NCBI RefSeq assembly: GCF_004458765.1
Contig: NZ_SPJX01000012.1
Span: 124,001-188,000 of the forward strand
Origin: Microvirga pakistanensis
GTDB lineage: Bacteria > Pseudomonadota > Alphaproteobacteria > Rhizobiales > Beijerinckiaceae
Length of the DNA stretch: 64,000 nt
Direction of reading: 5' to 3'
The notes under the pieces were generated by a model. It did not search any database and was not told the DNA's origin. It saw only the letters and a list, made by a program, of their open reading frames with translations. A program made the position numbers and the translations under genes. Below are positions 8,907 through 17,416 of the stretch, piece after piece (the stretch's first letter is position 1; every line of letters begins with the position of its first letter).

Positions 8907-9884
8907 TTATCGGGTTTGGTCGGTCGTGCCGGTGCGCGTGGCGGCGTCGCTCCGATCGTCCTCGACCTCGACTTCGGTCTTGCGCACCGTATCGGAGACC
9001 GTCTGCGTGCGCTGGTCGGCTTCCTTGCGCACGACCACTTCCTCCACGATCCGCGCCTCCTTGGAGACCACGGCCTCTTCGCCGCGCTCCTCGACTTCGA
9101 TCGTGCGCTCCTGGAAGAGATTGTTGTTGTCGCCCATCGTGCCGGTATGCATGGATCCTTCCGCCGGACGTCGCTCGACGTGCACCCGCTCCTCGGACAG
9201 GCTGACCTGCTCCTGCACCGGCATCTCGACCACGTGCGAGCGAATGCGCACGCGGCCGCGGCTCACCTCGCGCTTGCCCACATGCAGCTCTTCCTCGGCC
9301 ACCGGAATGACCTCGTCGCTTCCGCGCATCTGCGTGCGATCCTCCGACATCGTGCGGTCCCCGGCCATCGTGCCGACGTCAGGCATGCCGCTCTGTCCGG
9401 TCAGGCCAGCGTCGCTGCTCCTCCCGGCGCCGCTCATGAGCCCTGCCGAAGTCGTCGAAGCGCTGGAAGCGCTGCCGATGTCCTGCGTGCCGGAGCCGAA
9501 ATCGCTCCAGCCTTCCGAGCGCCACGCCGCCTGCCGCTCGTCGAGATCGAGGACATCGTCATCGTCGAGAATGTCCACGACCCAGTCGACTTCGCTGTCA
9601 TCACATCTCGCGGCCACGAGAGTGTGCCCGCGCCGAACGCCTTCGGCATAGGCGCGCGCGTCGTCGCCCGGCACGCCATTGCTCCTCAGATAACTTTCGA
9701 CGCGATCGTCATCCGATCCGCCTGCGCTTGCGTCGAAGCCCGGCGACTCGTCCCAGAGCCGGTTGGTGCCCGAGTTGCTGAACATGCAGATCTTGCCCCG
9801 TGAGAGGCCGGCATCCTCAAGCCTGCTGATAATCGTCGAAGCCTGAGCGTCGCTGTTGAAGAGGCAGGTGACAGTCTTGGCCAT
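8907..9884 (-). CDS. DUF2382 (YsnF/AvaK) stress protein with N-terminal YflT-like domain
   Basis: A 325-residue soluble protein. Residues 1 to about 105 (MAKTVTCLFNSDAQASTIIS and onward) resemble the general stress protein 17M/YflT-like domain. A Ser/Gly-rich linker follows (about 125-190). The C-terminal part (about 190-300) is a DUF2382 domain, seen as EEVIPVAEEELHVGKREV-like, RGRVRIRSHVVEMPV and RRPAEGS segments. The family is linked to desiccation and general stress, but no biochemical activity is established. It follows a smaller DUF2382 gene by 171 bp on the same strand. A weak EcfG-like site (GGAAC at 10025-10029, CATT at 10005-10008) lies about 120 bp upstream. Confidence 0.8.
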   Translation of the reverse strand: MAKTVTCLFNSDAQASTIISRLEDAGLSRGKICMFSNSGTNRLWDESPGFDASAGGSDDDRVESYLRSNGVPGDDARAYAEGVRRGHTLVAARCDDSEVDWVVDILDDDDVLDLDERQAAWRSEGWSDFGSGTQDIGSASSASTTSAGLMSGAGRSSDAGLTGQSGMPDVGTMAGDRTMSEDRTQMRGSDEVIPVAEEELHVGKREVSRGRVRIRSHVVEMPVQEQVSLSEERVHVERRPAEGSMHTGTMGDNNNLFQERTIEVEERGEEAVVSKEARIVEEVVVRKEADQRTQTVSDTVRKTEVEVEDDRSDAATRTGTTDQTR

Positions 9885-10055
9885 TGGTCAAATCTCCACA
9901 ACCTGCGCCGTTGCCGGCACAGATCAGATGCATTTCGGTTGGATCGGAAACTTGCTGTTGTCGCGTCCGAAAGAGATGGCGAGACGGCAGCGCACTGATC
10001 TTTCAATGGCTGCTTGGCCCGTTCGTTCCCATTGTGGCATTCGGGGATGGGAGAA

Positions 10056-10493
10056 TTATCGCTGCTCGACCGCATCGTCCTCGTCGCCGGACAAACGTTC
10101 GACGGTGGCGCGTTGCTTGCGGAGCTGGACCGGGATCTCGAAATTGTCCGTCGCAATCGTCTTGCGGACGTGCAGCTCTTCCTTGAGGACGAGACGCTTC
10201 TCAACGACGAGAACTTCTTCCAGGATAGGAATGATGGTGACGTCGCCCTCTGTGCGGATTCCAGGCGCCTGATCCACGATCCGGTCGATCGGAACGCGCG
10301 TCACCTCGACGGTTTCGCTCTCGAGCGCGGCTCGTGCCAGTTCTTCGACGATCTCGGTCTTCGTGCTGATGCGGACCCTGCCAGTCGCGACGTCACGCTT
10401 GTCGACATGCAGCGTCTCTTCGGCGAGCGGGACGATCTCCGTTTCTGCGTCTTCGCTGCGCTGGGCCGATGAATCTGAGTCGTGCTGCGTCAT
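10056..10493 (-). CDS. DUF2382 (YsnF/AvaK) domain stress protein
   Basis: A 145-residue protein that is nearly all DUF2382. It has two related halves, IVPLAEETLHVDKRDVATGR and, later, IIPILEEVLVVEKRLVLKEE, each followed by a conserved VRI/LHVRK strand, typical of the repeat inside this domain. The function is not known; related genes belong to general stress regulons. That fits the perfect EcfG-type promoter 30-54 bp upstream of its start. The larger DUF2382 gene lies downstream and may be partly co-transcribed. Confidence 0.85.
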   Translation of the reverse strand: MTQHDSDSSAQRSEDAETEIVPLAEETLHVDKRDVATGRVRISTKTEIVEELARAALESETVEVTRVPIDRIVDQAPGIRTEGDVTIIPILEEVLVVEKRLVLKEELHVRKTIATDNFEIPVQLRKQRATVERLSGDEDDAVEQR

Positions 10494-10522
10494 GGCGAAG
10501 GACCCCCGTGTGCAGCGTGGTG

Positions 10523-10547
10523 AACGTGCGCTGTCAGGGCGGGTTCC
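10523..10547 (-). promoter_or_regulatory. EcfG (general stress sigma factor) promoter
   Basis: On the minus strand GGAAC (10547-10543), 16 bases, then CGTT (10526-10523) matches the alphaproteobacterial sigma-EcfG consensus GGAAC-N16/17-CGTT exactly. The -10 element lies 30 bp upstream of the DUF2382 start codon. Confidence 0.8.
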
Positions 10548-10581
10548 TTTGAGCCGGGCGCGAGATCCGGCCGGATTGCGG

Positions 10582-11490
10582 CTAGGCTTTCAGAAAAGCC
10601 TGCAGCGCCTCCAGGGTCGCGCTCGGGTTCTCCTCCGCCACGAAATGTCCCGAGGTCACGCCCATGCCGTGCATCTGCGGTGCGAAGCTGCCGCGCCAGA
10701 TCTCCAGCGGCTGCTTCCGGTTTCCGACGGGGCCGCTGACGAGTTCGTAGTCGCTCCAGATCAGATAGGTCGGGCACGCGATCCTTTTGCCCGCGGCGAG
10801 GTCCGCCTCGTCGGCTTCGATGTCGCGCGTGGCGCCGGCCCTGTAATCCTCGCAGAAGGCGTGGATGCGGGTGGGCTCGTTGCAGCTCTGCCGGTAGGAT
10901 TCGAGGGCGCGTGGATCGAAGGCGCCGAGGTCGCCGGCTGCCGACCATGCCTTCATCAGACCCTCGAAATAGGGAATGGGATCACGGATGATCTCGTCTT
11001 CCGGCTTCGGGTAGGGCTGCGAGAGATAGCCCCAATGGGATTCCGGGATTGTCCTTGAGCGCATCTGCTCCCAGACGTGATAGGTCGGCAGGATGTCGAG
11101 CAGCGCGAGCCGCTCCACGCGGCCGGGCTGATCGAGCGCCAGCCGGTAGCCCACGCGCGCGCCGCGATCATGGCCGATCACCGCGAAACGCACATGCCCC
11201 AGGGCCTCCATGACCCGGATCACGTCCTGCCCCATGGCGCGCTTGGAATAGGTCTCGTGCCTCCCGTCGCCCTTCGGCGCCGTGGACCAGCCATAGCCGC
11301 GCAGGTCCATGCACACGATGGTGTGCGTCTCGGCAAGCGCCGGCGCCAAGTGATGCCACATGGCGTGCGTCTGCGGAAAGCCGTGCAGCAGAACCGCCGG
11401 CGGCCCCTTCCCCTTCGAGCGCGCGAAGATGCGCCCGATCTCCGTGTCGATCCAATGGCTCTCAAATCCGGGGAAGAGGTCGCTGCTCAT
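10582..11490 (-). CDS. Alpha/beta hydrolase, fluoroacetate dehalogenase-like
   Basis: A 302-residue alpha/beta hydrolase with the residue set of haloacetate dehalogenases: nucleophile D108 in GHDRGARVG, halide/carboxylate-binding R109 and R112, acid D132, H152-W153 (halogen pocket, ESHW), Y216 and catalytic H282 in TSGHF. The oxyanion motif HGFPQTHAMW is at 36-45. Enzymes with this set cleave the carbon-halogen bond of haloacetates, including fluoroacetate, to glycolate. The sequence supports the family strongly; actual activity on fluoroacetate is inferred. It stands alone, upstream of the DUF2382 genes on the same strand. Confidence 0.8.
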   Translation of the reverse strand: MSSDLFPGFESHWIDTEIGRIFARSKGKGPPAVLLHGFPQTHAMWHHLAPALAETHTIVCMDLRGYGWSTAPKGDGRHETYSKRAMGQDVIRVMEALGHVRFAVIGHDRGARVGYRLALDQPGRVERLALLDILPTYHVWEQMRSRTIPESHWGYLSQPYPKPEDEIIRDPIPYFEGLMKAWSAAGDLGAFDPRALESYRQSCNEPTRIHAFCEDYRAGATRDIEADEADLAAGKRIACPTYLIWSDYELVSGPVGNRKQPLEIWRGSFAPQMHGMGVTSGHFVAEENPSATLEALQAFLKA

Positions 11491-11556
11491 GAAAAGTCCG
11501 CTCGCTGCATGGCAAGGAATGGGCTTTTCTTAAGCTTAGGGGAGCCGACGCGTTTG

Positions 11557-12834
11557 TCAGCCCCGCTCGCGCTCCACGGCGCGCCAGCCGATATCCCGGC
11601 GGCAGAAGCCTTGCGGCCAGTCGATACGGGACACCGCCTCGTAGGCTCTCGCCTGGGCTTGCGTGATCGTCTGGCCCAGGGCGGTGACGTTCAGCACGCG
11701 CCCGCCATTGGCCACGATCCTGTCCTGGTCCTGCTTCGTGCCGGCGTGGAAGACGATCACGTCGTCGAGCGCTCCGGCCTTGTCGAGCCCGCGGATCTCG
11801 GAGCCTTTCTCGACCGTGCCCGGATAGCCCCTGGCCGCCATGACGACGGTGAGTGCAGCCTTGTCGGACCAGGTCAGCGAGACGGCATCGAGCCGGCCGT
11901 CGCAGGCGGCGAGCAGCGCCTCCACGAGGTCGGAGGTGAGGCGCGGCAGAAGCACCTGGGTCTCGGGATCGCCGAGGCGCGCATTGTACTCGATGAGCTG
12001 CGGCCCGTCCTGCGTGAGCATCAGGCCCGCATAGAGGATGCCCTTGTAGGGCGCGCCCCGGGACGCCATGCCCCTGAGCGTCGGCGCGATGATCTCGCGC
12101 ATCACGCGCGCCTGCAGCTCCGGCGTGAGAACCGCCGCGGGCGAATAGGCCCCCATGCCGCCGGTATTGGGTCCCTGGTCGCCGTCGAAGACGCGCTTGT
12201 GGTCCTGCGCCGTGCCGAAGGGAATGGCGTTTGCGCCGTCGCACAACGCGAAGAAGCTCGCCTCCTCGCCTTCGAGGAAGGCCTCGATCACCACCTCCGC
12301 GCCGGCCGCGCCCAGGCCCCCGCCGATCATCATGTCGATGGCGGCCTCCGCCTCCTCGAAGGACGTGGCCACGACCACGCCCTTGCCGGCCGCGAGGCCG
12401 TCGGCCTTCACCACGATGGGAACGCCGTAATTGCGGATATAGGCCTTGGCGGCTTGCGCATCCGTGAAGCGCCGGTAGGCGGCGGTCGGAATGTTGAACT
12501 CGGCGCACAGATCCTTGGTGAAGGCCTTCGAGCCCTCGAGCTGCGCGGCCGCCTTGCTGGGGCCGAAGGCCTTGATGCCGGCGGCCGTCAGGTCGTCCAC
12601 GAGACCGGCCACCAGGGGCGCTTCCGGGCCGACCACCACGAAGCCGATCCCCATCACCCGGCAGAAGTCGATCACCGCCCGGTGATCGGCCACGTCCAGC
12701 GCGACATTGGTGCCGTGGTGTGCCGTGCCCGGGTTGCCGGGGGCGATGAAGAGGCGCTGGCAGAGGGCGCTGGCCGAAAGGGAGCGCGCCAGGGCATGCT
12801 CGCGCCCGCCCGAACCGACGAGAAGGATGTTCAT
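11557..12834 (-). CDS. purD: Phosphoribosylamine--glycine ligase
   Basis: GAR synthetase, the second step of de novo purine synthesis, joins phosphoribosylamine and glycine with ATP. The 425 residues match the usual length. [19 protein letters not shown] is the family N-terminus, followed by an ATP-grasp domain with [36 protein letters not shown] and [10 protein letters not shown] (metal-binding N and D). The start is the ATG at 12834. It is not clustered with other purine genes. Confidence 0.97.
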   Translation of the reverse strand: MNILLVGSGGREHALARSLSASALCQRLFIAPGNPGTAHHGTNVALDVADHRAVIDFCRVMGIGFVVVGPEAPLVAGLVDDLTAAGIKAFGPSKAAAQLEGSKAFTKDLCAEFNIPTAAYRRFTDAQAAKAYIRNYGVPIVVKADGLAAGKGVVVATSFEEAEAAIDMMIGGGLGAAGAEVVIEAFLEGEEASFFALCDGANAIPFGTAQDHKRVFDGDQGPNTGGMGAYSPAAVLTPELQARVMREIIAPTLRGMASRGAPYKGILYAGLMLTQDGPQLIEYNARLGDPETQVLLPRLTSDLVEALLAACDGRLDAVSLTWSDKAALTVVMAARGYPGTVEKGSEIRGLDKAGALDDVIVFHAGTKQDQDRIVANGGRVLNVTALGQTITQAQARAYEAVSRIDWPQGFCRRDIGWRAVERERG

Positions 12835-12936
12835 GGCTGTGAGCCCTCCGTGACGACGGTTGGGCTCTTAGCCGCTCGAAACAGTTTCGCCTACCCCGAA
12901 AATGCGGAGGCGGGCCAGGGCTGGTCCTGCCGACGG

Positions 12937-12956
12937 CTCGGTCAGGAACGACCGAG
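12937..12956 (-). terminator. Hairpin after the adhesin gene
   Basis: CTCGGTC and GACCGAG form a 7-bp stem with a 6-base loop, 12 bp beyond the adhesin stop codon on its transcript. There is no T run, so its role as a terminator is tentative. Confidence 0.4.
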
Positions 12957-12967
12957 GCCGCCGCGCC

Positions 12968-15900
12968 TCAGATCACGAAGAAGTCGGCGGCTGACATCTT
13001 CAGGTTCTTGGAGAGTTGGGCGAACTTGATCGCCGCGCCCTTGCCGGAGCCATCCGCGTCGTAGGAGAGGGCGCCGGTCTTGCTGTCATAGACGATGTGG
13101 TCGTTCTTGTCCTTCGCCTTGGCACCGATGGTGAAGAAGTCCTTCTTGAGGACGCCGGTCTTCGTGAGCTTCCTGAAGATGGCATTCTCCAGCCGGATCG
13201 CGTCGTCCTTCACGCTGAAGCCCGAGACCGTGTCCACATTGGCGCTCTTGTTCAGCTTCGTGTCGAACACGAACGTATCCTTGCCCGTGCCGCCTGAGAG
13301 AATGTCCTTGCCGAGCCCGCCATAGAGAATGTCGCTTCCGTCGGAGCCGGTGAGGATGTCGTTGCCGAGGCCTCCCTTGAACGTGTCGTTGCCGGCCGTT
13401 CCCGTCACCCTCTCGCCGACCCAGTCGGCGACGTTCACGATGAGAGCCTTCTCGAAGGTGAGCGTGCCATCGCTGACCATGACCTTGATGGTGTGAGCTC
13501 CGGCCTGCTCGTAATCGATGAGCAGGTGGTCGTCAGCCACGATCGTGTTGCCGACGAGCTTGAAGCGGCCGCCCGCAGTGTCGGTCAGCGTATAGGTGAA
13601 GGAGGATCCAGCCTGATCGGCCGCCGTGAGCGCGCCGACCACGAAGCCGGCCGTCGCCTCGGTCACGGCATCCGCGTCGAGCGAGATGTCCGCAGGCGCG
13701 CGGTTCGCCACCACCGCCCGCACCGCCACCTCATCATTGGTGGCGACGGCGCCCGGATGGGCGGCATCGCTCACCCCGATCGTGAAGACCGTCGCGGTCA
13801 CGGATCCTGCCGCAGCCTGGGGGTGATCCGCCGGATCGAACTGAATCATGCGCAGCATGACCGCGAGGGTCTCGGCTCTTCCGGTGAGGGTGTAGGTCCT
13901 GATGCCTTCCGACAGGTCCTCGCCGCCGGGACCAAGGCCCGCCGGAAAGATCATGCTCCCGTCCGCCGCGTTGAAGCTGATCGTCACCGTGAGCGTGTCG
14001 TTCTCCGCATCCGCGAAGGTGACTCCCCCGAACGGGTTGACGGCCGCTCCATTGTCGGTGGCGTTCGTCACGGCCCTGCCGTCCGCGACCGTGATCGTCG
14101 GCGCATGATTGACGGGGGGTTCGTCCAGGTTGGTGAGACGGACATCGAATTCCTTGTCGAACGACAGCCCACCCCGGTCCGTGACCCGCACCTTGACGGT
14201 GTGAACGGTGGTGGCCTCGTAATCGAGGCGGCTGCCGTCCTTGACCCGGAGCTGGCCGTTGAAGATCTCGAAGCGGCCGCCCGCATCGTCGAGCAGCGTA
14301 TACGTCAAGAGATCGCCGGCATCCGGATCGGAGGCGCTGAGCGTGCCGATGACGGTTCCGTTGACGGCGTTCTCGGTGATGGACGCGGACGAGAGGGCGA
14401 TGTCGGTCGGGGCGCGGTTGGCAGGCGCCTCGACGACGTCGTTGAGCGCAATGGTGATCACCTTCTCGATGGAATGACTGCCATCCGTGACCTTCACCCT
14501 GATGTCGTGAGAGGTCGCCGCCTCGTAGTCGAGCAGCGCGCCGTTCGCGACCAGGATCGAGCGTCCGTCCGCGCCGAGCTTGAAACGCCCTCCGGCGTTA
14601 TCGAGAAGCTCGTAGGTGTACGCTCCACCTGAGTCCTGATCGACGATTCCGAGCGAGCCGACGAAGACGTTGTTCGCCGCGCCTTCATCAACCGTCGATC
14701 CTGAGAACAGGATGTCCGTGGGAGCGTCGTTCCCGTTGTCGACCGCGATGACGATGGCCTTCGTGTACGTGCCGCCTCTGCCATCGGAGACCTGAACCGT
14801 GATCGCGTAGGACGATGCCGTCTCGTAATCGATCAGGCTTCCGTCCGCCGCCAGGAGCCTCGTTCCGGTCGCGTCGAGCCTGAAGCGTCCCCCCGCATCG
14901 TCGAGAAGCGTATAGGCGAGGGTGTCGCCCGTATCCTCGTCGACCCCGCTCAAGGTGCCGACCTGCGCGTCGTCGGCGTTTTCGTCCACGACCGTTCCCG
15001 ACAGGATGATGTCGGTCGGAGCATCGTTCCGCTCGACGACGGCGACGGTGATCGTCCTCGCCGTCACGGCGCCCCTGGAATCGATCACGAGCAGGGTGAG
15101 AGCATGTGAGGCGCCGTCGGGATCCTCGAAGTCAAGGAGGGCGCCGTTGGCGACGCGGATCTCCGATCCCACCACATGGAAGCGCCCGCCCGCGCTGTCG
15201 GCGAGCACGTAGGTGAGTGCGTCTCCGTCCGGATCGGAGCCGCTCAAGGAGGCCACGAGGGTGCCGGTCGCGGCACCTTCCTCGGCGATGATCGCGCCGC
15301 CGGGACCCATGCCGGTGATCACGGCGTCGGGCCGCTCGTTCACGTCGGTGACGCCGATCGTGATCGTCTGCGGAGCGCTGCTCTCGCCAAGGCTGTCGGT
15401 GGCGATCACGGACAGCGTGTAGTGCCTTGCGCCGGCTGGGAGAGCCTCGTAATCCAGCGCCGCGCCGGGCGCCAGCCTGATCTGGTGGGTGACGGGATCG
15501 ATGACGAACAATCCGCCCGCATCGCCGCCGGGCGCGAAGGCGAAGCTCACCGCATCGCCGTCCGGATCCGTCGCGCTCATGGCCCCGACGAAGGTGTCGG
15601 GCGTGGCATCTTCCGAGAGGGCGACACCGAGGCCGCCGTTGAGGCGGATGCCCGTCGGAGCCTCGTTGGTGTCGTCGATGTCGTTGACGGTGATCAGAAC
15701 CGTCTTCGTCACCGATGCGCCGCGCTGATCCGTCACCGTGATCTGGATGCTGTGAGACCTGGCGGCCTCGTAGTCGAGGGCCTCACCGGCTCGCAAACGC
15801 AATTCGTTGCCGACGATCTCGAACTTGCCGCCGGGGTCGCCCGTCAGCGTGAACATGAACGAATCGCCGTCGTTAGGGTCGACACCCGTGAGCGTCGCAA

Positions 15901-17131
15901 CGACGCCGCTGACATCCTCGGGCACGCTCGTTCGCGACAGGAGAACATCGGTCGGCGCCACGTTGGTGAAGTAGCGCTTCTGATAGATGCCGTATCCGTC
16001 GCCGTCCTGGCCGGAGGATTGCCATGTCACGATCCAGCCGTCCGCGAGGGCGGCGACGCTCGGCAGTTCCTGGTTGCCGGCCGTGGTGGTGTTGACGAGC
16101 ATGTCCGCAGGGCCGGCCGGGACTCCGTTCCGGTCGTAGGCCTGCAGATAGATGCCGTTGCCCGATCCGTCCTGATCGGCGGATTGCCAGACGACCACCC
16201 AGCCGCCGCCGTTGAGAGCTGTCACGCTGGCGGGCTCCTGAAGGCCGCCGGTGGTGACATTGACCCGCTGCGGGGTGCCGAGCGCCGTGCCGGACGGATC
16301 GAAGCGTTGCTGAACGATGTCGCCGCCGGTGCTGTACGTGGTCCAGGTGACCACCCAGCCACCGTCGGACAGGGCGGTGACGCTCGACAGGATCTTGTAG
16401 TCGCCGGGGGTCGTCTCGACGGGAAGGTCGGCCACGGAGGACGCTGTCCCGTTCGCGTTGTAGCGTTGCTGGTAGATCGTATGGCCGGTGGGGCCGGAGC
16501 TGTGGGATTCCCAGGTGACCACCCAGCCGCCATCCCTCAGGGCCGTGACGGCGGGGCGCATCTGGCCTCCGTCCGTCAGGGCGTTGACCTTGGTCTCCTG
16601 GCCGAGGGAGGAGCCGTTCGCCCCGTAGCGCTGCTGATAGACGCCCGCTCCGGAGCCGTCCTGCCCCTCCGACATCCAGGTCACGACCCAGCCGCCATCG
16701 GCGAGCGCCGTGACGCTCGGCTGCGACTGGTCCGGAGTCACGGCCGTGTTGACGAGCCTGTCCGCCGCGAACAGGGCATTGCCGTTGGCGTCATAACGCT
16801 GCTGGTAGATGCCGCCGTTCCAGCCCACATCCTGGCCCTCGGACACCCAGGTGACCACCCAGCCGCCATCGGGAAGCGCCGTGACGCTCGGGTCGCCCTG
16901 ATCGGAGCTCGTGGTGCGGTTGACGCGGATATCCGTGAGGGAGGCGGGGGCGCCTGTCCGGTCATAGCGCTGCTGATAGATGCCGCAGCCGGACCCGTCC
17001 TGGTCGTTCGACTGCCAAGTGACGATCCAGCCGCCGTCGGAGAGCCCGGTGACGCTCGGGACCTTCTGATCCGAGGCCGTGGTGATGTTGACCCAGTTTT
17101 CGGGGCCGATCGAGGCGATGGGCGTCGGCAT
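12968..17131 (-). CDS. Large RTX adhesin-like protein: propeller repeats, cadherin-like repeats, RTX tail
   Basis: A 1387-residue surface or secreted protein with no Sec signal peptide. About residues 20-395 hold seven copies of a roughly 52-residue unit (VTAL-DGGWVVTW-S-QDGSG-GIYQQRYD), which suggests a seven-bladed beta-propeller. Then come about seven cadherin/CHDL-like units of 95-105 residues (APTDI, DAGGRF, LDYE, VTD), interrupted by one divergent unit (APTITVADGRAV). Near 1255-1300 there are RTX nonapeptides (GTAGNDTFKGGLGNDILTG) and a C-terminal segment with YDADGSGKG ending FFVI, typical of type I secretion substrates. No ABC exporter, membrane fusion protein or TolC gene is in the window. 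The likely role is adhesion or matrix formation, by inference. Confidence 0.85.
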   Translation of the reverse strand: MPTPIASIGPENWVNITTASDQKVPSVTGLSDGGWIVTWQSNDQDGSGCGIYQQRYDRTGAPASLTDIRVNRTTSSDQGDPSVTALPDGGWVVTWVSEGQDVGWNGGIYQQRYDANGNALFAADRLVNTAVTPDQSQPSVTALADGGWVVTWMSEGQDGSGAGVYQQRYGANGSSLGQETKVNALTDGGQMRPAVTALRDGGWVVTWESHSSGPTGHTIYQQRYNANGTASSVADLPVETTPGDYKILSSVTALSDGGWVVTWTTYSTGGDIVQQRFDPSGTALGTPQRVNVTTGGLQEPASVTALNGGGWVVVWQSADQDGSGNGIYLQAYDRNGVPAGPADMLVNTTTAGNQELPSVAALADGWIVTWQSSGQDGDGYGIYQKRYFTNVAPTDVLLSRTSVPEDVSGVVATLTGVDPNDGDSFMFTLTGDPGGKFEIVGNELRLRAGEALDYEAARSHSIQITVTDQRGASVTKTVLITVNDIDDTNEAPTGIRLNGGLGVALSEDATPDTFVGAMSATDPDGDAVSFAFAPGGDAGGLFVIDPVTHQIRLAPGAALDYEALPAGARHYTLSVIATDSLGESSAPQTITIGVTDVNERPDAVITGMGPGGAIIAEEGAATGTLVASLSGSDPDGDALTYVLADSAGGRFHVVGSEIRVANGALLDFEDPDGASHALTLLVIDSRGAVTARTITVAVVERNDAPTDIILSGTVVDENADDAQVGTLSGVDEDTGDTLAYTLLDDAGGRFRLDATGTRLLAADGSLIDYETASSYAITVQVSDGRGGTYTKAIVIAVDNGNDAPTDILFSGSTVDEGAANNVFVGSLGIVDQDSGGAYTYELLDNAGGRFKLGADGRSILVANGALLDYEAATSHDIRVKVTDGSHSIEKVITIALNDVVEAPANRAPTDIALSSASITENAVNGTVIGTLSASDPDAGDLLTYTLLDDAGGRFEIFNGQLRVKDGSRLDYEATTVHTVKVRVTDRGGLSFDKEFDVRLTNLDEPPVNHAPTITVADGRAVTNATDNGAAVNPFGGVTFADAENDTLTVTISFNAADGSMIFPAGLGPGGEDLSEGIRTYTLTGRAETLAVMLRMIQFDPADHPQAAAGSVTATVFTIGVSDAAHPGAVATNDEVAVRAVVANRAPADISLDADAVTEATAGFVVGALTAADQAGSSFTYTLTDTAGGRFKLVGNTIVADDHLLIDYEQAGAHTIKVMVSDGTLTFEKALIVNVADWVGERVTGTAGNDTFKGGLGNDILTGSDGSDILYGGLGKDILSGGTGKDTFVFDTKLNKSANVDTVSGFSVKDDAIRLENAIFRKLTKTGVLKKDFFTIGAKAKDKNDHIVYDSKTGALSYDADGSGKGAAIKFAQLSKNLKMSAADFFVI

Positions 17132-17416
17132 GCAGATCTCCCAAGCAGGTGCTTGTAATCTTTGCTCGTAACCCGGCTCGTGAAAAGTTACAACGTGACA
17201 GAATAGTCTAGGTTACCGGTTACTTGCGCGCTACCAGCCATGCCGTAGGGGAATAAGAGACAAGCGGGGGGGATCACCTAGGCGGTGGGAAGACGATGGG
17301 CCAGCTCGGCCTGCGGCGTTCGAACAGTGGACAACGGGCATTTCGATGAGGATCGCCCGGCCCGGGCCCATCCCGCGCCCTTGGCATGGCGGGGGCGGAG
17401 CGATTAGGTTCTCCTC
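17132..17416. other. Divergent control region of the adhesin and xseA genes
   Basis: This 285-bp stretch separates two divergent genes. It contains a local direct repeat GGTTACCGGTTAC near 17211-17223 and is less GC-rich next to the adhesin start. No promoter could be assigned with confidence. Confidence 0.4.

Noticed and set aside
9985..10029. An EcfG promoter for the larger DUF2382 gene
   Set aside because: The -10 element is CATT instead of CGTT and it lies about 120 bp upstream, so it is mentioned only as a weak candidate.
11077..13029. A 650-residue plus-strand frame opposite the hydrolase and purD genes
   Set aside because: It runs across two well-supported genes on the other strand and has the Gly/Arg/His-rich look of an antisense shadow.
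15176..17158. A 660-residue plus-strand frame opposite the adhesin
   Set aside because: Its repeated pattern only mirrors the repeats of the true gene on the other strand.
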